Notes: generated by a model not told the origin, from the letters alone. DNA of 64,000 nt from Arthrobacter sp. NtRootA1 (GCF_019976975.1 NZ_AP024630.1:3286001-3350000), one strand, 5' to 3'. Counted from the first letter of the stretch, positions 8,562 to 17,148 are shown. Program-made: numbers and translations.

Positions 8562-8819
8562 TCAGTTATCCGCGATGGCGAAGATCACGACGATGATGAT
8601 GATCGGGATGAGCAGCACGCCCGCGCCGGCGGCGAGGTGCTCCCAGCTGAACGGCGAGTTGAGGAAGGCGATGAAGCCATCCCACAGGCTACGGACGGAG
8701 CCCACGGCCCAGGCGAAGAAGCCGGTAGCCCAGCCGATGACGGCGGTGACCGAGACTCCGCTGAGCGCGCACAGCCCCACGATCGTTCTGGTGTTCCTGA
8801 GCATGGCCAGTCCCCTCAT
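8562..8819 (-). CDS. Small two-helix membrane protein
   Basis: This 85-residue protein has two hydrophobic segments: about residues 12-35 (VGLCALSGVSVTAVIGWATG) and the C-terminal VLLIPIIIIVVIFAIA. Its ATG at 8819 overlaps the stop of the upstream gene (ATGA), which implies translational coupling. The pair could form a small membrane complex. No family is recognised; size alone would allow a holin-like or immunity-like role, but there is no other evidence. Confidence 0.65.
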   Translation of the reverse strand: MRGLAMLRNTRTIVGLCALSGVSVTAVIGWATGFFAWAVGSVRSLWDGFIAFLNSPFSWEHLAAGAGVLLIPIIIIVVIFAIADN

Positions 8820-9127
8820 TTCCGGTCCTCGAACAGCAGGTAGTACAGCCCGATGTGCGGGATGACGAGCACGGCGAAGGCCAGCCAGGCCCGCTTCGGG
8901 TCCTCGATCACCCATGTGATCCCGTCTTTGACGGGTTCGGCGTACGCGAGCACCGGCGCAAGAACATCGGTGCGGAAGACCACATGGAAGATGCCGTAGG
9001 CCATTCCCAGGGCGATCGCCAGGGCAAGGCTCCGGCGGATTGTCAGCTGCGCCCGCGGGCTCATCCCCCGGCGTGGTTCCGCGACTGCCGGATCCCAAGT
9101 CTGGTGGTCCGTGTCGTAGTCGTGCAT
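8816..9127 (-). CDS. Small membrane protein
   Basis: This protein of about 103 residues has two membrane segments (SLALAIALGMAYGIFHVVF and AWLAFAVLVIPHIGLYYLLF) after an acidic N-terminal tail. It is the first gene of a two-gene unit overlapping the next by ATGA. AAGGAG upstream fits a start at GTG 9130 or ATG 9127 poorly, and a start at 9157 is also possible. CATAGAAT near 9170 (minus strand) resembles an actinobacterial -10 element. Confidence 0.62.
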   Translation of the reverse strand: MHDYDTDHQTWDPAVAEPRRGMSPRAQLTIRRSLALAIALGMAYGIFHVVFRTDVLAPVLAYAEPVKDGITWVIEDPKRAWLAFAVLVIPHIGLYYLLFEDRK

Positions 9128-9211
9128 CACTTCATCCCGTCTCCTTCGAATCATCATTCATGTCCATTCTATGAGAAAGGCTGAATGACGAACAGAAACG
9201 ATGCCCAATGG

Positions 9212-9717
9212 TCAGTCGAACTCGACGTCTGCACCGACTGGTGCGGGTGTGGCGAGCCCCCTGCCCGCCTGCGGGGCATGGTTCTTCGCCGCGGATGCGC
9301 GGCGCTGGGCGGCGAGCTGGTCGAGGGTGACCCCGACGGGCCGCCCGAGGCGCTGGCCGGCTGACCGGTAGACCTTACTGTCGCGGCGTGCGCCGATGGC
9401 GACGATCTCGCGCCGGGTGATGCCGCCGGGCGGCTCGGGCCTGACGTCGCGTGAGACGATGCGCAGCGGCGGCTTCTCATGGGGGTCCGCACCGACGTAG
9501 GTTGTGTCGCAGTCGGAGAGGTCGGCAAAGCCTAGTCGTAGTCCAGCGGCTTAGTCGGGTGACGGCGGCCGTTGAGCCGGTGGAGCATGACGATGGTGGC
9601 CTCAAGGAGCGCCTCGTCCCGGCTGTGCGGATTCTTCAGGGCGCGCTGGTTGAGCCGTTCGATGTCCTGGCGGGCCCCGGGGCTGAGATGGACCTTGATC
9701 CGCAGCCCCTCAGTCAT
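9212..9717 (-). pseudogene. RelE/ParE-like toxin gene interrupted by a frameshift
   Basis: From ATG 9717 the frame reads 61 residues and stops at a TAG (9532-9534). A second open frame with no ATG, GTG or TTG start continues from the same point to 9212, giving GFADLSDCDTTYVG, then LRIVSRDV, then REIVAIGARRDSKVYRSA. Joined, they give about 168 residues resembling actinobacterial RelE/ParE-type toxins, where LxDCxKIYFG, RLVYR and VLAIGxRxxxxVY-like blocks occur. One extra C (GACTAC GAC CTA) restores the frame, so the gene lacks one base relative to an intact version. It overlaps the antitoxin gene by 8 bp, the usual toxin-antitoxin arrangement. Mutation, -1 programmed frameshifting or assembly error are all possible. 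Confidence 0.7.
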
Positions 9718-10081
9718 CGTCGAGCACCTTGCGGATCATTGACCGGGCCGGCTCGCCCAGCTCATCGCCGAGCTCATCGAGGGTCAGGCCGGGCTCCTCG
9801 GAGGCGTCGGAGGCACGGATGCGGCGGGAAAGCTCGGCCTGGAAGGCAGTCTCGTCGGCGTGGACCCGCCGGAGCAGGTCGACAAAGTCCGCGAACGGGA
9901 TTACGGCGGCCTCGGGGACGTTCCCGTCACCGAAGATCAGGGGCTCGGCATCCCCGGCGCGGAAGCGCTCGAGCAGGGTGCCCAGGTCGGCGGCGGTAAT
10001 CTTCTGGGTCGGGGCGACGTTCACGGAGAACTTCGGCAGGGAGCCCTCGCGCGGGGCCTGGGGGGTCTTGTCGTCAGTCAT
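9710..10081 (-). CDS. Phd/YefM-like antitoxin
   Basis: This 123-residue protein contains EPLIFGDGNVPEAAVIPFAD (about residues 46-65), which resembles the PxxITxxGxPxAVLxSxxDY core of Phd/YefM antitoxins, followed by a helical C-terminal half that would neutralise the toxin. It lies directly upstream of, and overlaps, the RelE/ParE-like toxin frame. Such antitoxins bind the toxin and repress their own promoter. CATTCGACCACGAATAGACT upstream (minus strand, near 10090-10110) carries a possible TAGACT -10. Confidence 0.68.
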   Translation of the reverse strand: MTDDKTPQAPREGSLPKFSVNVAPTQKITAADLGTLLERFRAGDAEPLIFGDGNVPEAAVIPFADFVDLLRRVHADETAFQAELSRRIRASDASEEPGLTLDELGDELGEPARSMIRKVLDDD

Positions 10082-10191
10082 GGTTCCAGTCTATTCGTGG
10101 TCGAATGGGATGCCAGTGCCTCATATCCCACCATTCCTGATGGACACTGAGTCGCTGGGGAATGGCGTAGCGGGGCAGTTGAAGAGAAGCA

Positions 10192-10233
10192 GGCCCGCGC
10201 CCTGCGGCCCACTGCGGGTCGAGGGCGCGGGCC
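10192..10233 (-). terminator. Rho-independent-type terminator after the phosphatase gene
   Basis: GGCCCGCGCCCT and AGGGCGCGGGCC pair perfectly over 12 bp with an 18-base loop. On the minus strand a T-rich run (CTGCTTCTCTT) follows, six bases downstream of the gene ending at 10239. Confidence 0.75.
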
Positions 10234-10238
10234 ATGCA

Positions 10239-10733
10239 TCAGAACTCGCCCGAGCCGGGCTGGACGTCGAACACCGGCACGCCGAGGGCCTGCCAGGCGC
10301 GGATAACCCTGGGCCGGTCATCCAGCGCGAGCAGGACGTCCCACCGCCCGCGGATAAAGGTCTCGTAGATCTCGGGCTTGACGATGTCGTCCGGCCGGCG
10401 GTCGCCCTGTCCGCGCATGAACAGAGGGCAGCTGGCAGCCCACTCCCCCACATGTTCGATGAGCCAGGCGTAGGTCGCGCGGCCGACGTCCCAGCCGTTG
10501 TCGTCCAGGACCGGCCTGCCGGAGCAGAACACGATCTTAAGTCCGGCAGCGTGCAGGGCGCGCACGGTTTCGATCACCGGCGGGTTGGGCAGGTCCCAGG
10601 GGACGAGCCGGTACTCGTGGTGTCCCCTGATGAAGCGTCCGTCGGGAAGGGTGTGCGTGGCGACCGTCCCGTCGATGTCGACGATCACGGCCGGCGAGAG
10701 GACCGCGGCCGTGGCAGTGCTGATTTCTGTCAT
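10239..10733 (-). CDS. T4 Pnkp-type 3'-phosphatase (HAD family)
   Basis: This 164-residue protein matches the C-terminal phosphatase domain of T4 polynucleotide kinase-phosphatase. It has HAD motif I VDIDGTVA (Asp19 and Asp21 as nucleophile and acid/base), motif II FCSGRP, a middle block LFMRGQGDRRPDDIVKPEIY with the conserved Lys, and motif III ALDDRPRV. Such domains remove 3' phosphates from nucleic acid ends so that ligases can seal them. The kinase domain is absent. Start ATG 10733 follows AGGAGGGA, and upstream in-frame sequence is not protein-like. With the ligase at 6.7 kb it could form an end-healing and sealing pair. Confidence 0.85.
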   Translation of the reverse strand: MTEISTATAAVLSPAVIVDIDGTVATHTLPDGRFIRGHHEYRLVPWDLPNPPVIETVRALHAAGLKIVFCSGRPVLDDNGWDVGRATYAWLIEHVGEWAASCPLFMRGQGDRRPDDIVKPEIYETFIRGRWDVLLALDDRPRVIRAWQALGVPVFDVQPGSGEF

Positions 10734-10761
10734 GGTGGGTCCCTCCTTCCGGGCGGTGAGG

Positions 10762-11046
10762 CTATTCAGTAGACGGACGCTCGGCCTCGACGTCGAGCGG
10801 GACGATCGTCCCGAAAAGTCCTGCAGCATGCTGTGACCCGTGCGGGACTGCCAGCAGGTCGGGACCATCGGGCATGACGCCGGACTCTCCGCATGTGGGA
10901 CACGTCCATGTCCAAGTGACAGGCGCGTGCACGACGCGCCTGTCGATGATCACCCAGTCGAAGCGGTCAACCCAGTCCTCGCGGCCGAGAGGCTGGCAGA
11001 GATCGGCGTCGAAGAGGGCATCGGGCACTGGCGTCCGGCTGCTCAT
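10762..11046 (-). CDS. Small protein with one CxxC
   Basis: This 94-residue protein contains WTCPTCGESG (about residues 47-56), half of a zinc ribbon; no second Cys pair is visible. Its ATG overlaps the stop of the upstream gene (ATGA at 11043-11046), so the two are probably coupled. No function is assigned. Confidence 0.72.
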   Translation of the reverse strand: MSSRTPVPDALFDADLCQPLGREDWVDRFDWVIIDRRVVHAPVTWTWTCPTCGESGVMPDGPDLLAVPHGSQHAAGLFGTIVPLDVEAERPSTE

Positions 11047-11306
11047 CGCACTCCTTCTTCGGCCGGTGCTGGACCGGGCTGGGCCACCCAGTACTCCCCG
11101 AGGGGCTGGATGGTCCCGTTCTCATGGCCATGGCAGGTCAGTTCGAGAGAGCCCGCCCATTCGTGGGGACCCTGGGTGATCGCGGTGCCAGCCGGCACCT
11201 GCAGCGGAGCGTGGTCGTGGCCGTGGTAGTCGCGGCAGGCCGACTCGTCGTCGTTCGCGAGCTTGAGGGCGCAGCACGCGCAGAGGATGAAAACACCGCT
11301 GGCCAA
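11043..11306 (-). CDS. Small Cys/His-rich protein
   Basis: This 87-residue protein is read from a TTG at 11306, two bases after the upstream stop and behind AAGGCGGGG. The first residues are hydrophobic and include CACCAL, so a membrane-bound or lipid-modified N terminus is possible. The middle is His-rich (CRDYHGHDHAP). Unknown function. It overlaps the next gene by 4 bp. Confidence 0.6.
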   Translation of the reverse strand: MASGVFILCACCALKLANDDESACRDYHGHDHAPLQVPAGTAITQGPHEWAGSLELTCHGHENGTIQPLGEYWVAQPGPAPAEEGVR

Positions 11307-11308
11307 GG

Positions 11309-12010
11309 TCAGTCCCCGCCTTCCTGGTTGTCGTACTGGCTGACATAGCCGATGAGAAAGTTGTCGTCGACCGGATCGAAGCCGTGCTGCTCCGTGAACT
11401 CCGCGTGGTACTCGGCAGGGTCCCGGTCTCCCGGGTGCGGCCGGACGGAGCCGATCGCGTTGGCGATCCACTCCAGTTCGTCGGCACCGGACCACTCCGG
11501 CTTGGTGCCGAGGCCGAGGGCAATGGCGTCGACGATGTCGGTGTCGGTCACAGGTCCGGGGTTGCCGTTGGTCCGGGACAGCGGCCTGCGGCAGTCGGGG
11601 ATGAATCCCATGGCAAGCAGGACGGTCACCGGCAGGTGGTGGGCGTGCCAGATCGCGTCGGCGGCGTCGGTGGGGGAATCGCCCGAGGAGAGTCCGCCGG
11701 AGAGGTACAGCCGGTAGCCGGCGACCTCGATGGTGTCCGTCTCGCTGGAGTTCAGCGCCTCTTCGAGCTCGTCGATGACCCTGCGGCCGACGCGTTTGAT
11801 GACCTCCGGGCTCGGCTCGCCCTCGGCGTCCAGGTGCATGTCGGGGTCGAAGTCCTCGACCAGCTCCTCGAGCTGGGACTCGGGGTCGTCGAACCGGAAC
11901 GATTCAGGGTCCGCGGTCTCCTCGACCATCAGGCGGCCGCGTTCGAAGTCGATCGGCTTGGTGCGGTCGGCCGGGACGGCGATGGCCGCGGTGAGCATAT
12001 CGGCGCTCAT
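11309..12010 (-). CDS. Acidic hypothetical protein
   Basis: This 233-residue soluble protein is strongly acidic (for example ESQLEELVEDFDPDMHLDAE) with a HAHHLPVTVLL segment near the centre. No domain is recognised. It sits in a minus-strand run with 36 bp to the upstream gene and 2 bp to the downstream one, consistent with an operon. Confidence 0.75.
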   Translation of the reverse strand: MSADMLTAAIAVPADRTKPIDFERGRLMVEETADPESFRFDDPESQLEELVEDFDPDMHLDAEGEPSPEVIKRVGRRVIDELEEALNSSETDTIEVAGYRLYLSGGLSSGDSPTDAADAIWHAHHLPVTVLLAMGFIPDCRRPLSRTNGNPGPVTDTDIVDAIALGLGTKPEWSGADELEWIANAIGSVRPHPGDRDPAEYHAEFTEQHGFDPVDDNFLIGYVSQYDNQEGGD

Positions 12011-12046
12011 GGGTTCTCCTTGGGTCGGGATGTGGGTGGGGTCGGC

Positions 12047-12988
12047 TCAGGCGGCGGATTGCTGTGTCTTCGCGGCGGCGTGCTCGCGGTAGAGGCGCAC
12101 AGCCAGGTCGACGCAGTAGCAGGTGAACAGGAAGTGGATGTCCCAGTCGCGCAGGTCCCACTCCCAGGTGTCGGAGCCGACGGTGTCCTCGTGCTCAGCC
12201 AGCCATTTGTGGGCCTCCGACTCGCTGTCGGCGTGCCAGCGGGCGTCTTCGATGATTTCCATGCGCCGCTCGGCAGGGGAATGTCGTGGGACCTCGATGT
12301 CGGCGAGCTCCATCCAGTTGTGTTCCTCTGTGAGCCGGTCGAACTTCTCGTCGGGGATGCCGTCGGTGCTCCAGAGGGCAGCGCGCGCGGCAGCGGCCGC
12401 GTTCCGGCGCTCGTGGTTCAGCACGGTGCCGGTGGCCGCGAGGTGCTCCTGGGCGTTCCAGTGGGCCTCGAAGAGCGCCAACTGTGCGTCCCCGTCAAGG
12501 CCGCGCAGTTCGTGCAGGCGCGCCAGCAGCGCCAACTGCTGATGGTGGACCTCCTGGGCCTCGGTGCCGAGTCCCTCGCTTTCTTCGAGGTGCTCCCGCA
12601 CCAGCTGGATGAAGAGATCTGGGTCGTACTGCTTTACTTCGCGGGAGCGGCCGCCGCAGAGCTTCTCGGCCCAGTAGCGGAAGTCGATGCTTGGCGCACC
12701 GTCGGAGTAGTAGCCCTCGCTCTTGCCGGCCGACGCGAAGAACCCGATCATGTCTGGTTCTCGGGTGAACATGTAGCCGTCGGCGATGTCGCCGCTGGTG
12801 GCCATATGGCCGGGCCAGGTGGTGACGTCCCAGGACCACATGCGGGTCCCTGGGGCCTGGATCCTGAAGTGGCGGTAGAGATCCTCGTCGTGCAGAACGA
12901 CGAGGACGTGCTCCCGGGTTTGGGCGAGAAAGTCGGCGTACGTATGGGCGTACGGGTTCTCGGGCTTGACGGTGTCAGGTGCGGACAT
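12047..12988 (-). CDS. Hypothetical protein
   Basis: This 313-residue protein starts at ATG 12988 behind GAAGGGA. It is acidic and rich in Trp, His and aromatic residues. An N-terminal block WSWDVTTWPGHMATSGDIADG resembles a small globular binding domain, and the C terminus contains WEWDLRDWDIHFLFTCYCVDLA. No catalytic motif is recognised. Confidence 0.75.
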   Translation of the reverse strand: MSAPDTVKPENPYAHTYADFLAQTREHVLVVLHDEDLYRHFRIQAPGTRMWSWDVTTWPGHMATSGDIADGYMFTREPDMIGFFASAGKSEGYYSDGAPSIDFRYWAEKLCGGRSREVKQYDPDLFIQLVREHLEESEGLGTEAQEVHHQQLALLARLHELRGLDGDAQLALFEAHWNAQEHLAATGTVLNHERRNAAAAARAALWSTDGIPDEKFDRLTEEHNWMELADIEVPRHSPAERRMEIIEDARWHADSESEAHKWLAEHEDTVGSDTWEWDLRDWDIHFLFTCYCVDLAVRLYREHAAAKTQQSAA

Positions 12989-13050
12989 GGCGGGTCCCTT
13001 CCGGGTCTGCTGGTCAGGGTTGTGGTCGGGGCCGTCCGCTCGGGCGGTGC

Positions 13051-13671
13051 TCAGAGGATCGGCAGTGGCCGGCCGGAGGGCTTGTAGTGGCCGTCGGCCT
13101 CGTCGAGCACGGCCTCGGTGAGGAGCACGGTGGCGGGCATGAGGAACGCACCCACGAGCGCGGCGAGGCGCTGCTCGTCGGCCAGCACCCGCTCGGGGAT
13201 GCTGCCGCGGGAGCTGAAGAACATGTCGGCACGCTCGATGAGGCTGGCCCGGCGGGCCTCTCTGGAGGTGAAGTGCTCGGCGACGGTCTGTCCGGGGCCG
13301 TACTCGGTGATCACCGAATAGAGCGCGGCGGGAACCTCGGTCTTCTTGCGGGTTGTGCTCACGTAGACCTGGACGCCCCATCGGCGGCAGAGCTTGGCGA
13401 TGGCGTTAACCACGCTGTCCGGGGCGCTCTCCCACTGCCCGGAGCTGGACTGGTACAGCTCGTGCACTTCGTTCGCGGCGGAGGCGTCGATTGCGCCCAG
13501 GACGACGTCCGAGGCGGTCAGCAGCTGCGCGCACATGCGCAGCCGGAATGCTGGCGAGGGGTAGTGGTCGTGGAAGACGATCCGGTCGTCGTGGCAGATG
13601 ACCAGGTCGTAGGCACTGTCGGGGCCCGGCACGAGCTCCTCTGAGCCGGCCTGGATTCCAGTGGCGGTCAT
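13051..13671 (-). CDS. Hypothetical protein
   Basis: This 206-residue soluble protein starts at ATG 13671 behind GAAGGAG. Residues around 95-120 read as an alternating beta-rich segment (VQVYVSTTRKKTEVPAALYS). No family is recognised. It lies below a strong hairpin at 13724-13767, so it probably has its own promoter (CCCATAAAC-like element near 13705). Confidence 0.72.
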   Translation of the reverse strand: MTATGIQAGSEELVPGPDSAYDLVICHDDRIVFHDHYPSPAFRLRMCAQLLTASDVVLGAIDASAANEVHELYQSSSGQWESAPDSVVNAIAKLCRRWGVQVYVSTTRKKTEVPAALYSVITEYGPGQTVAEHFTSREARRASLIERADMFFSSRGSIPERVLADEQRLAALVGAFLMPATVLLTEAVLDEADGHYKPSGRPLPIL

Positions 13672-13723
13672 GGCGTGCTCCTTCGAAGCTGCATTGGCTG
13701 TGTTTATGGGATGGGAAGCAGGA

Positions 13724-13767
13724 GGCGCGGGCGCTCCGACCTCTCGTGGAGGTGGAGCGCCCGCGCC
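13724..13767 (-). terminator. Terminator after the SF1 helicase gene
   Basis: GGCGCGGGCGCTCC pairs perfectly with GGAGCGCCCGCGCC, and the loop itself can form ACCTC/GAGGT. It lies 12 bases beyond the helicase stop codon. It lacks a clear U-tract, as is common in high-GC actinobacteria. Confidence 0.72.
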
Positions 13768-13778
13768 GGTGCCGTCGG

Positions 13779-16568
13779 TCAGACGGCTTCTGCGACCTGC
13801 TGCTGGTCGCCGGGGGTACCGGCGTCCTCGTCGTCGACCAGAAGGGTCGGGTCGATGCCCGCAGCGCGCTGCGCGTTCTTCTCGTCACGCTCGGTGAGGG
13901 CGTTGACGATCTGTTCGTAGCTGCTCTGGATCGGCGGGTTCTTCGCCGTGCCGTAGGAGAGCACGTACTGGCTCTTCATGGCGCGCGTGAACGCGACGTA
14001 GAACATCCGCTTGGTGTCCTGGGTCATCTTCGCGTCCTCCTTGTAGAGGACGACGACGTTGTCGAACTCGAGGCCCTTGGCACCGTGGATCGTCGAGACG
14101 ACGAGATCGGCCTTGGACTCGAGGTTCTTCCGCTTGCGCTCCTGGTTCTTCTGCTTGTTCACGTTCAGCTTCTGCTGGTTGCGCGTGATCTCGAAGGACA
14201 GGAGGTTGTCGCGGAGCCGGTCGAAGAACACGTTCGCAGGCAGACTGCCCTGGTTGCACAGGGCCACCCAGCCGTTGATCGCGGCGCTGTTCTCGACCCA
14301 CCACTCGGAGATGGTGCGCAGGATTGCCTTCTCGACGTTGACGTTTCCGGCATTCTTCGTCAGCTTGCCCATGTTGTCCTTGATCCCCTGGGAGACCACG
14401 AACGAGGCGTTGGCCGGCTGCACCTGCAGGACGTCGTTCCAGAAGAACTTGATGTACTTCGAGAAGATGTCCGTGGCGTAGACGCGGTCGCTGACGAGCG
14501 AGGCCACGTGCTTATTCGGGTAGGCCTTCTCGAGCACTTCCTGGATCAGCGCCACCTCACGGCGGGCGTAGGCCAGGAAGGCCACCTGCTCGCCGCGGTC
14601 CAGGCAGGCCTGAACGTACTCCGGGATCACCGTGTTGCGCACGAGCGGCTGCAGGTCGTTGGCGATGAAGCCGGTCAGGCGGGCCACCTCGTGGTAGTTG
14701 AGGGTGACCTTCTCCTGGAAGGAGTCGGCCGTGGGCACCGCCAGCGAGTTGGCCTGCAGCTGGATGTTGGCGAACTGGTTGGTCTCCAGACCGCCAAGCA
14801 CGACGTTCGCGAAGTCGAGAATCTCCTGGTTGCTCCGGTAATTCGTCGTGAGCCGGAAGGTTGCGAAGACCCCCGAGCCCTCCAGCGTGTTGAGCGCCCT
14901 CGGGTTGGCCGAGCGGAACTCGTACAGCGTCTGGCTGGCGTCGCCGACGATGAACAGCGACTGGGCGTGCTTGGTGATGTACTTCAGCACGTAGATGAAC
15001 TCGAAGACCGAGTTGTCCTGGACCTCGTCGATGATCAGGTACTTGCTCTGCACGTGGGCAGGCTCGGACATGTCATCGATCTTCTGGTAGCAGATGATGA
15101 TCTGCAGCTCCAGCGAGGTCTGCTCGATGCGGTCGAGCAGCGCGATCACCTCGTCGAAGTGGTTCTCGACGAAGGTGTTCAGGGCCGTGAACGCGCCGGT
15201 CTTGTTCTGGTCGACCTCCAGCAGGCGGTGTCGGAACGTCGCCGCGAACTGGCTGTTCGGGTAGAAGATGTCGATCGAGTTGATGATCGTGTCGATGGCC
15301 GAGACCTTGTGGGTCGGGTGGTTCATCGAATAGATGTCGATGATCATCTTGGCGATCGTCATCGAGCCGACGTTCGGGTTCTTCTCGGTGATGTTGTCGG
15401 CGGCGGCGTTGGTGAACGACAGGACGGTGATGTCGCTGGCGGGCACCCCGCAGGTCTCGAGGTACTTGATGCGCTCGAGGATCACGGTCGACTTGCCTGT
15501 GCCCGCGCCGGCCTGCGTCATCACCAGCGGCTCGTGCGTGCTGAGCGCGTCGAGCTGCTGCTTGGACAGGTGCGGCGGGAACACCGCCGCCGTGGCTGGC
15601 TGCGGCGGCGTGATGAGCTGGCCCTTCATCCGTTCCAGGTGGTCGAGGGTGTGGTTCATCAGCAGGCTGAGGTTCTGCTTGGACAGCTTCGCCGCGATCG
15701 GCGCGGAGAACGTGGTGTCCAGCTGCTGGTGGATCCGGCGGTACGCCTCCAGCGGGACGTTGTAGTTCTCCAGGTAGCGCAGCTGCACCGCGAGCATGTT
15801 CAGCTGCTCCTCGGTTGGGCTGGCCGGCATGTCCTGCACGTACTGGCAGACCGTGTCGGAGATGGCCTCGGAGTCCCAGATCCGGGCCAGGCGCGTGATG
15901 CGCTCGTAGATCGGGTACTCGTCCATCCAGTCGGCGAGCTTGTCGAGGTTGGTGGCACTCAACCCTGCGGCCGAGAGCACATCTTCGATGAACTCACGGG
16001 CGTTCTCGGCAGGGCTGGTGTCCCACTGCAGGAACACCGCCGCGTCGTGGTTGCCGTAGCCGACGGAGCGGGACACCGAGACGGCGCGCTCGGGCTCAGC
16101 CACGCCCTGCTTGAGGAAGTAGAGCTCCAGGCGGTACTGGATCACCAGGTCGCGGCGGATTTTGTCGCCAGCCTTGTCCTCGTACACGGTCAGGGCCTGG
16201 GGGGTCATGTCGAAGTGCACGTCCCAGGAGTTGGCCGGCGTCGGAAGGTCGAGCTCGAAGCGGTCGTCGACATGGGGCACCGGGAGCGTGAACGAGCCGC
16301 CCGAGAGCAGGGATCGACGTGTGATCGGGGCAAGCGGCACCAGCGCGGTGGTGATGTCGTGGTGGGTCGAGCTCTGCTTGACCTCGATGTCGCGGTCCAC
16401 CGCGTAGGCGGTGTTGGTCGCAGTGTTGATCGGCCGCAGGCTCTCGTTGAGCAGGCCGGTCTTCTTGCCGGACCCGGTCAGACGAGAGGAGAAGAACTTC
16501 GGGTCGACGGTCTTCTGGGCAGCGACGGCGGCTGCGGAAAGGTCGATGTCGTCAAGCAGGATAGGCAT
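13779..16568 (-). CDS. Superfamily 1 (UvrD/Rep-like) DNA helicase with a unique N-terminal region
   Basis: This 929-residue protein has an unassigned N-terminal region of about 330 residues, then UvrD-type motifs: Walker A QAGAGTGKST (Lys359), motif Ia VLSFTNAAA, Walker B YLIIDEVQD, motif III VGDASQTLYEFR, motif IV TNYRSN, motif V IHGAKGLEFD and motif VI YVAFTRA. These enzymes translocate 3' to 5' on single-stranded DNA using ATP. The extra N-terminal region recalls HelD-type or conflict-system helicases, but its sequence is not recognisable to me. It follows the Clp-like, VWA, MoxR and primase genes on the same strand, and may be expressed from a promoter near 16620-16660. Confidence 0.9.
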   Translation of the reverse strand: MPILLDDIDLSAAAVAAQKTVDPKFFSSRLTGSGKKTGLLNESLRPINTATNTAYAVDRDIEVKQSSTHHDITTALVPLAPITRRSLLSGGSFTLPVPHVDDRFELDLPTPANSWDVHFDMTPQALTVYEDKAGDKIRRDLVIQYRLELYFLKQGVAEPERAVSVSRSVGYGNHDAAVFLQWDTSPAENAREFIEDVLSAAGLSATNLDKLADWMDEYPIYERITRLARIWDSEAISDTVCQYVQDMPASPTEEQLNMLAVQLRYLENYNVPLEAYRRIHQQLDTTFSAPIAAKLSKQNLSLLMNHTLDHLERMKGQLITPPQPATAAVFPPHLSKQQLDALSTHEPLVMTQAGAGTGKSTVILERIKYLETCGVPASDITVLSFTNAAADNITEKNPNVGSMTIAKMIIDIYSMNHPTHKVSAIDTIINSIDIFYPNSQFAATFRHRLLEVDQNKTGAFTALNTFVENHFDEVIALLDRIEQTSLELQIIICYQKIDDMSEPAHVQSKYLIIDEVQDNSVFEFIYVLKYITKHAQSLFIVGDASQTLYEFRSANPRALNTLEGSGVFATFRLTTNYRSNQEILDFANVVLGGLETNQFANIQLQANSLAVPTADSFQEKVTLNYHEVARLTGFIANDLQPLVRNTVIPEYVQACLDRGEQVAFLAYARREVALIQEVLEKAYPNKHVASLVSDRVYATDIFSKYIKFFWNDVLQVQPANASFVVSQGIKDNMGKLTKNAGNVNVEKAILRTISEWWVENSAAINGWVALCNQGSLPANVFFDRLRDNLLSFEITRNQQKLNVNKQKNQERKRKNLESKADLVVSTIHGAKGLEFDNVVVLYKEDAKMTQDTKRMFYVAFTRAMKSQYVLSYGTAKNPPIQSSYEQIVNALTERDEKNAQRAAGIDPTLLVDDEDAGTPGDQQQVAEAV

Positions 16569-16896
16569 GGTGTCGTCTTTCTTCGAACGAATCAGTAGGC
16601 AGGTCGAGAGGGTTTATCGAATGGGAGCCGTATAGACCATACTCACAGGAGATGAATGGTCAGTCGAATGCTCTTAGACGAGCGCTTGGGTCACGGGCGC
16701 GGGCATGAGAGCGGGAGGGCTCGCCTCTGGCGACGAGCCCTCCCGCACTCCTCTCAACCCACCCGTCAGGGGCCGTGAGGCCCCTGAATCCGGGCGCAGC
16801 GGCGTCAGCCGCGCGGACCCGGACACCGCGTGCTACCCAGGCGCGCGGTCGTTCATCGCAGGCTCACCTCTTGGGTAGGCCCGGCGGGAAGCACCT

Positions 16897-17100
16897 TCAG
16901 TCGGCGTTCCAGGGATTGGCCTTGGTGACGGACCCCGAGGGGTCCACCTCGACAAGGCCGAGCATGAGCACGAGATCACGGCAGTCGGCCGCGTCCTCGG
17001 AGTGGGCGGAGACCAGCAGCCGTGCGTCGTCGCAGATCTGCTCGCTCCTGTCTTCGGGCTGTGCTGCACGGATGGTGGTGTGGGTGGTCGTGATGGTCAT
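16897..17100 (-). CDS. Small hypothetical protein
   Basis: This 67-residue acidic protein starts at ATG 17100 and includes EDAADCRDLVLMLGLVEVD. It lies between the Clp-like gene and the SF1 helicase. Nothing indicates its role. The 330 bp between its stop and the helicase start contain GC-rich inverted sequences and a promoter-like stretch but no convincing further gene. Confidence 0.5.
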   Translation of the reverse strand: MTITTTHTTIRAAQPEDRSEQICDDARLLVSAHSEDAADCRDLVLMLGLVEVDPSGSVTKANPWNAD

Positions 17101-17148
17101 GGCGGTGACGTCCTTACTTCCTGTGGTGGAACGCGATGCGCGTACGCA

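Noticed and set aside
9169..9528. 119-residue minus-strand frame starting at TTG
   Set aside because: Ser/Pro/Arg-biased; the neighbouring frame reads a clear toxin-like sequence instead.
11384..13087. 567-residue plus-strand open frame
   Set aside because: No recognisable domain, and it spans the gap between two minus-strand genes with proper starts.
13746..16598. 950-residue plus-strand open frame opposite the SF1 helicase
   Set aside because: Its sequence is biased to Val, Leu, Gly, Arg and Asp with no domain, and the minus strand encodes clear helicase motifs in the same bases.
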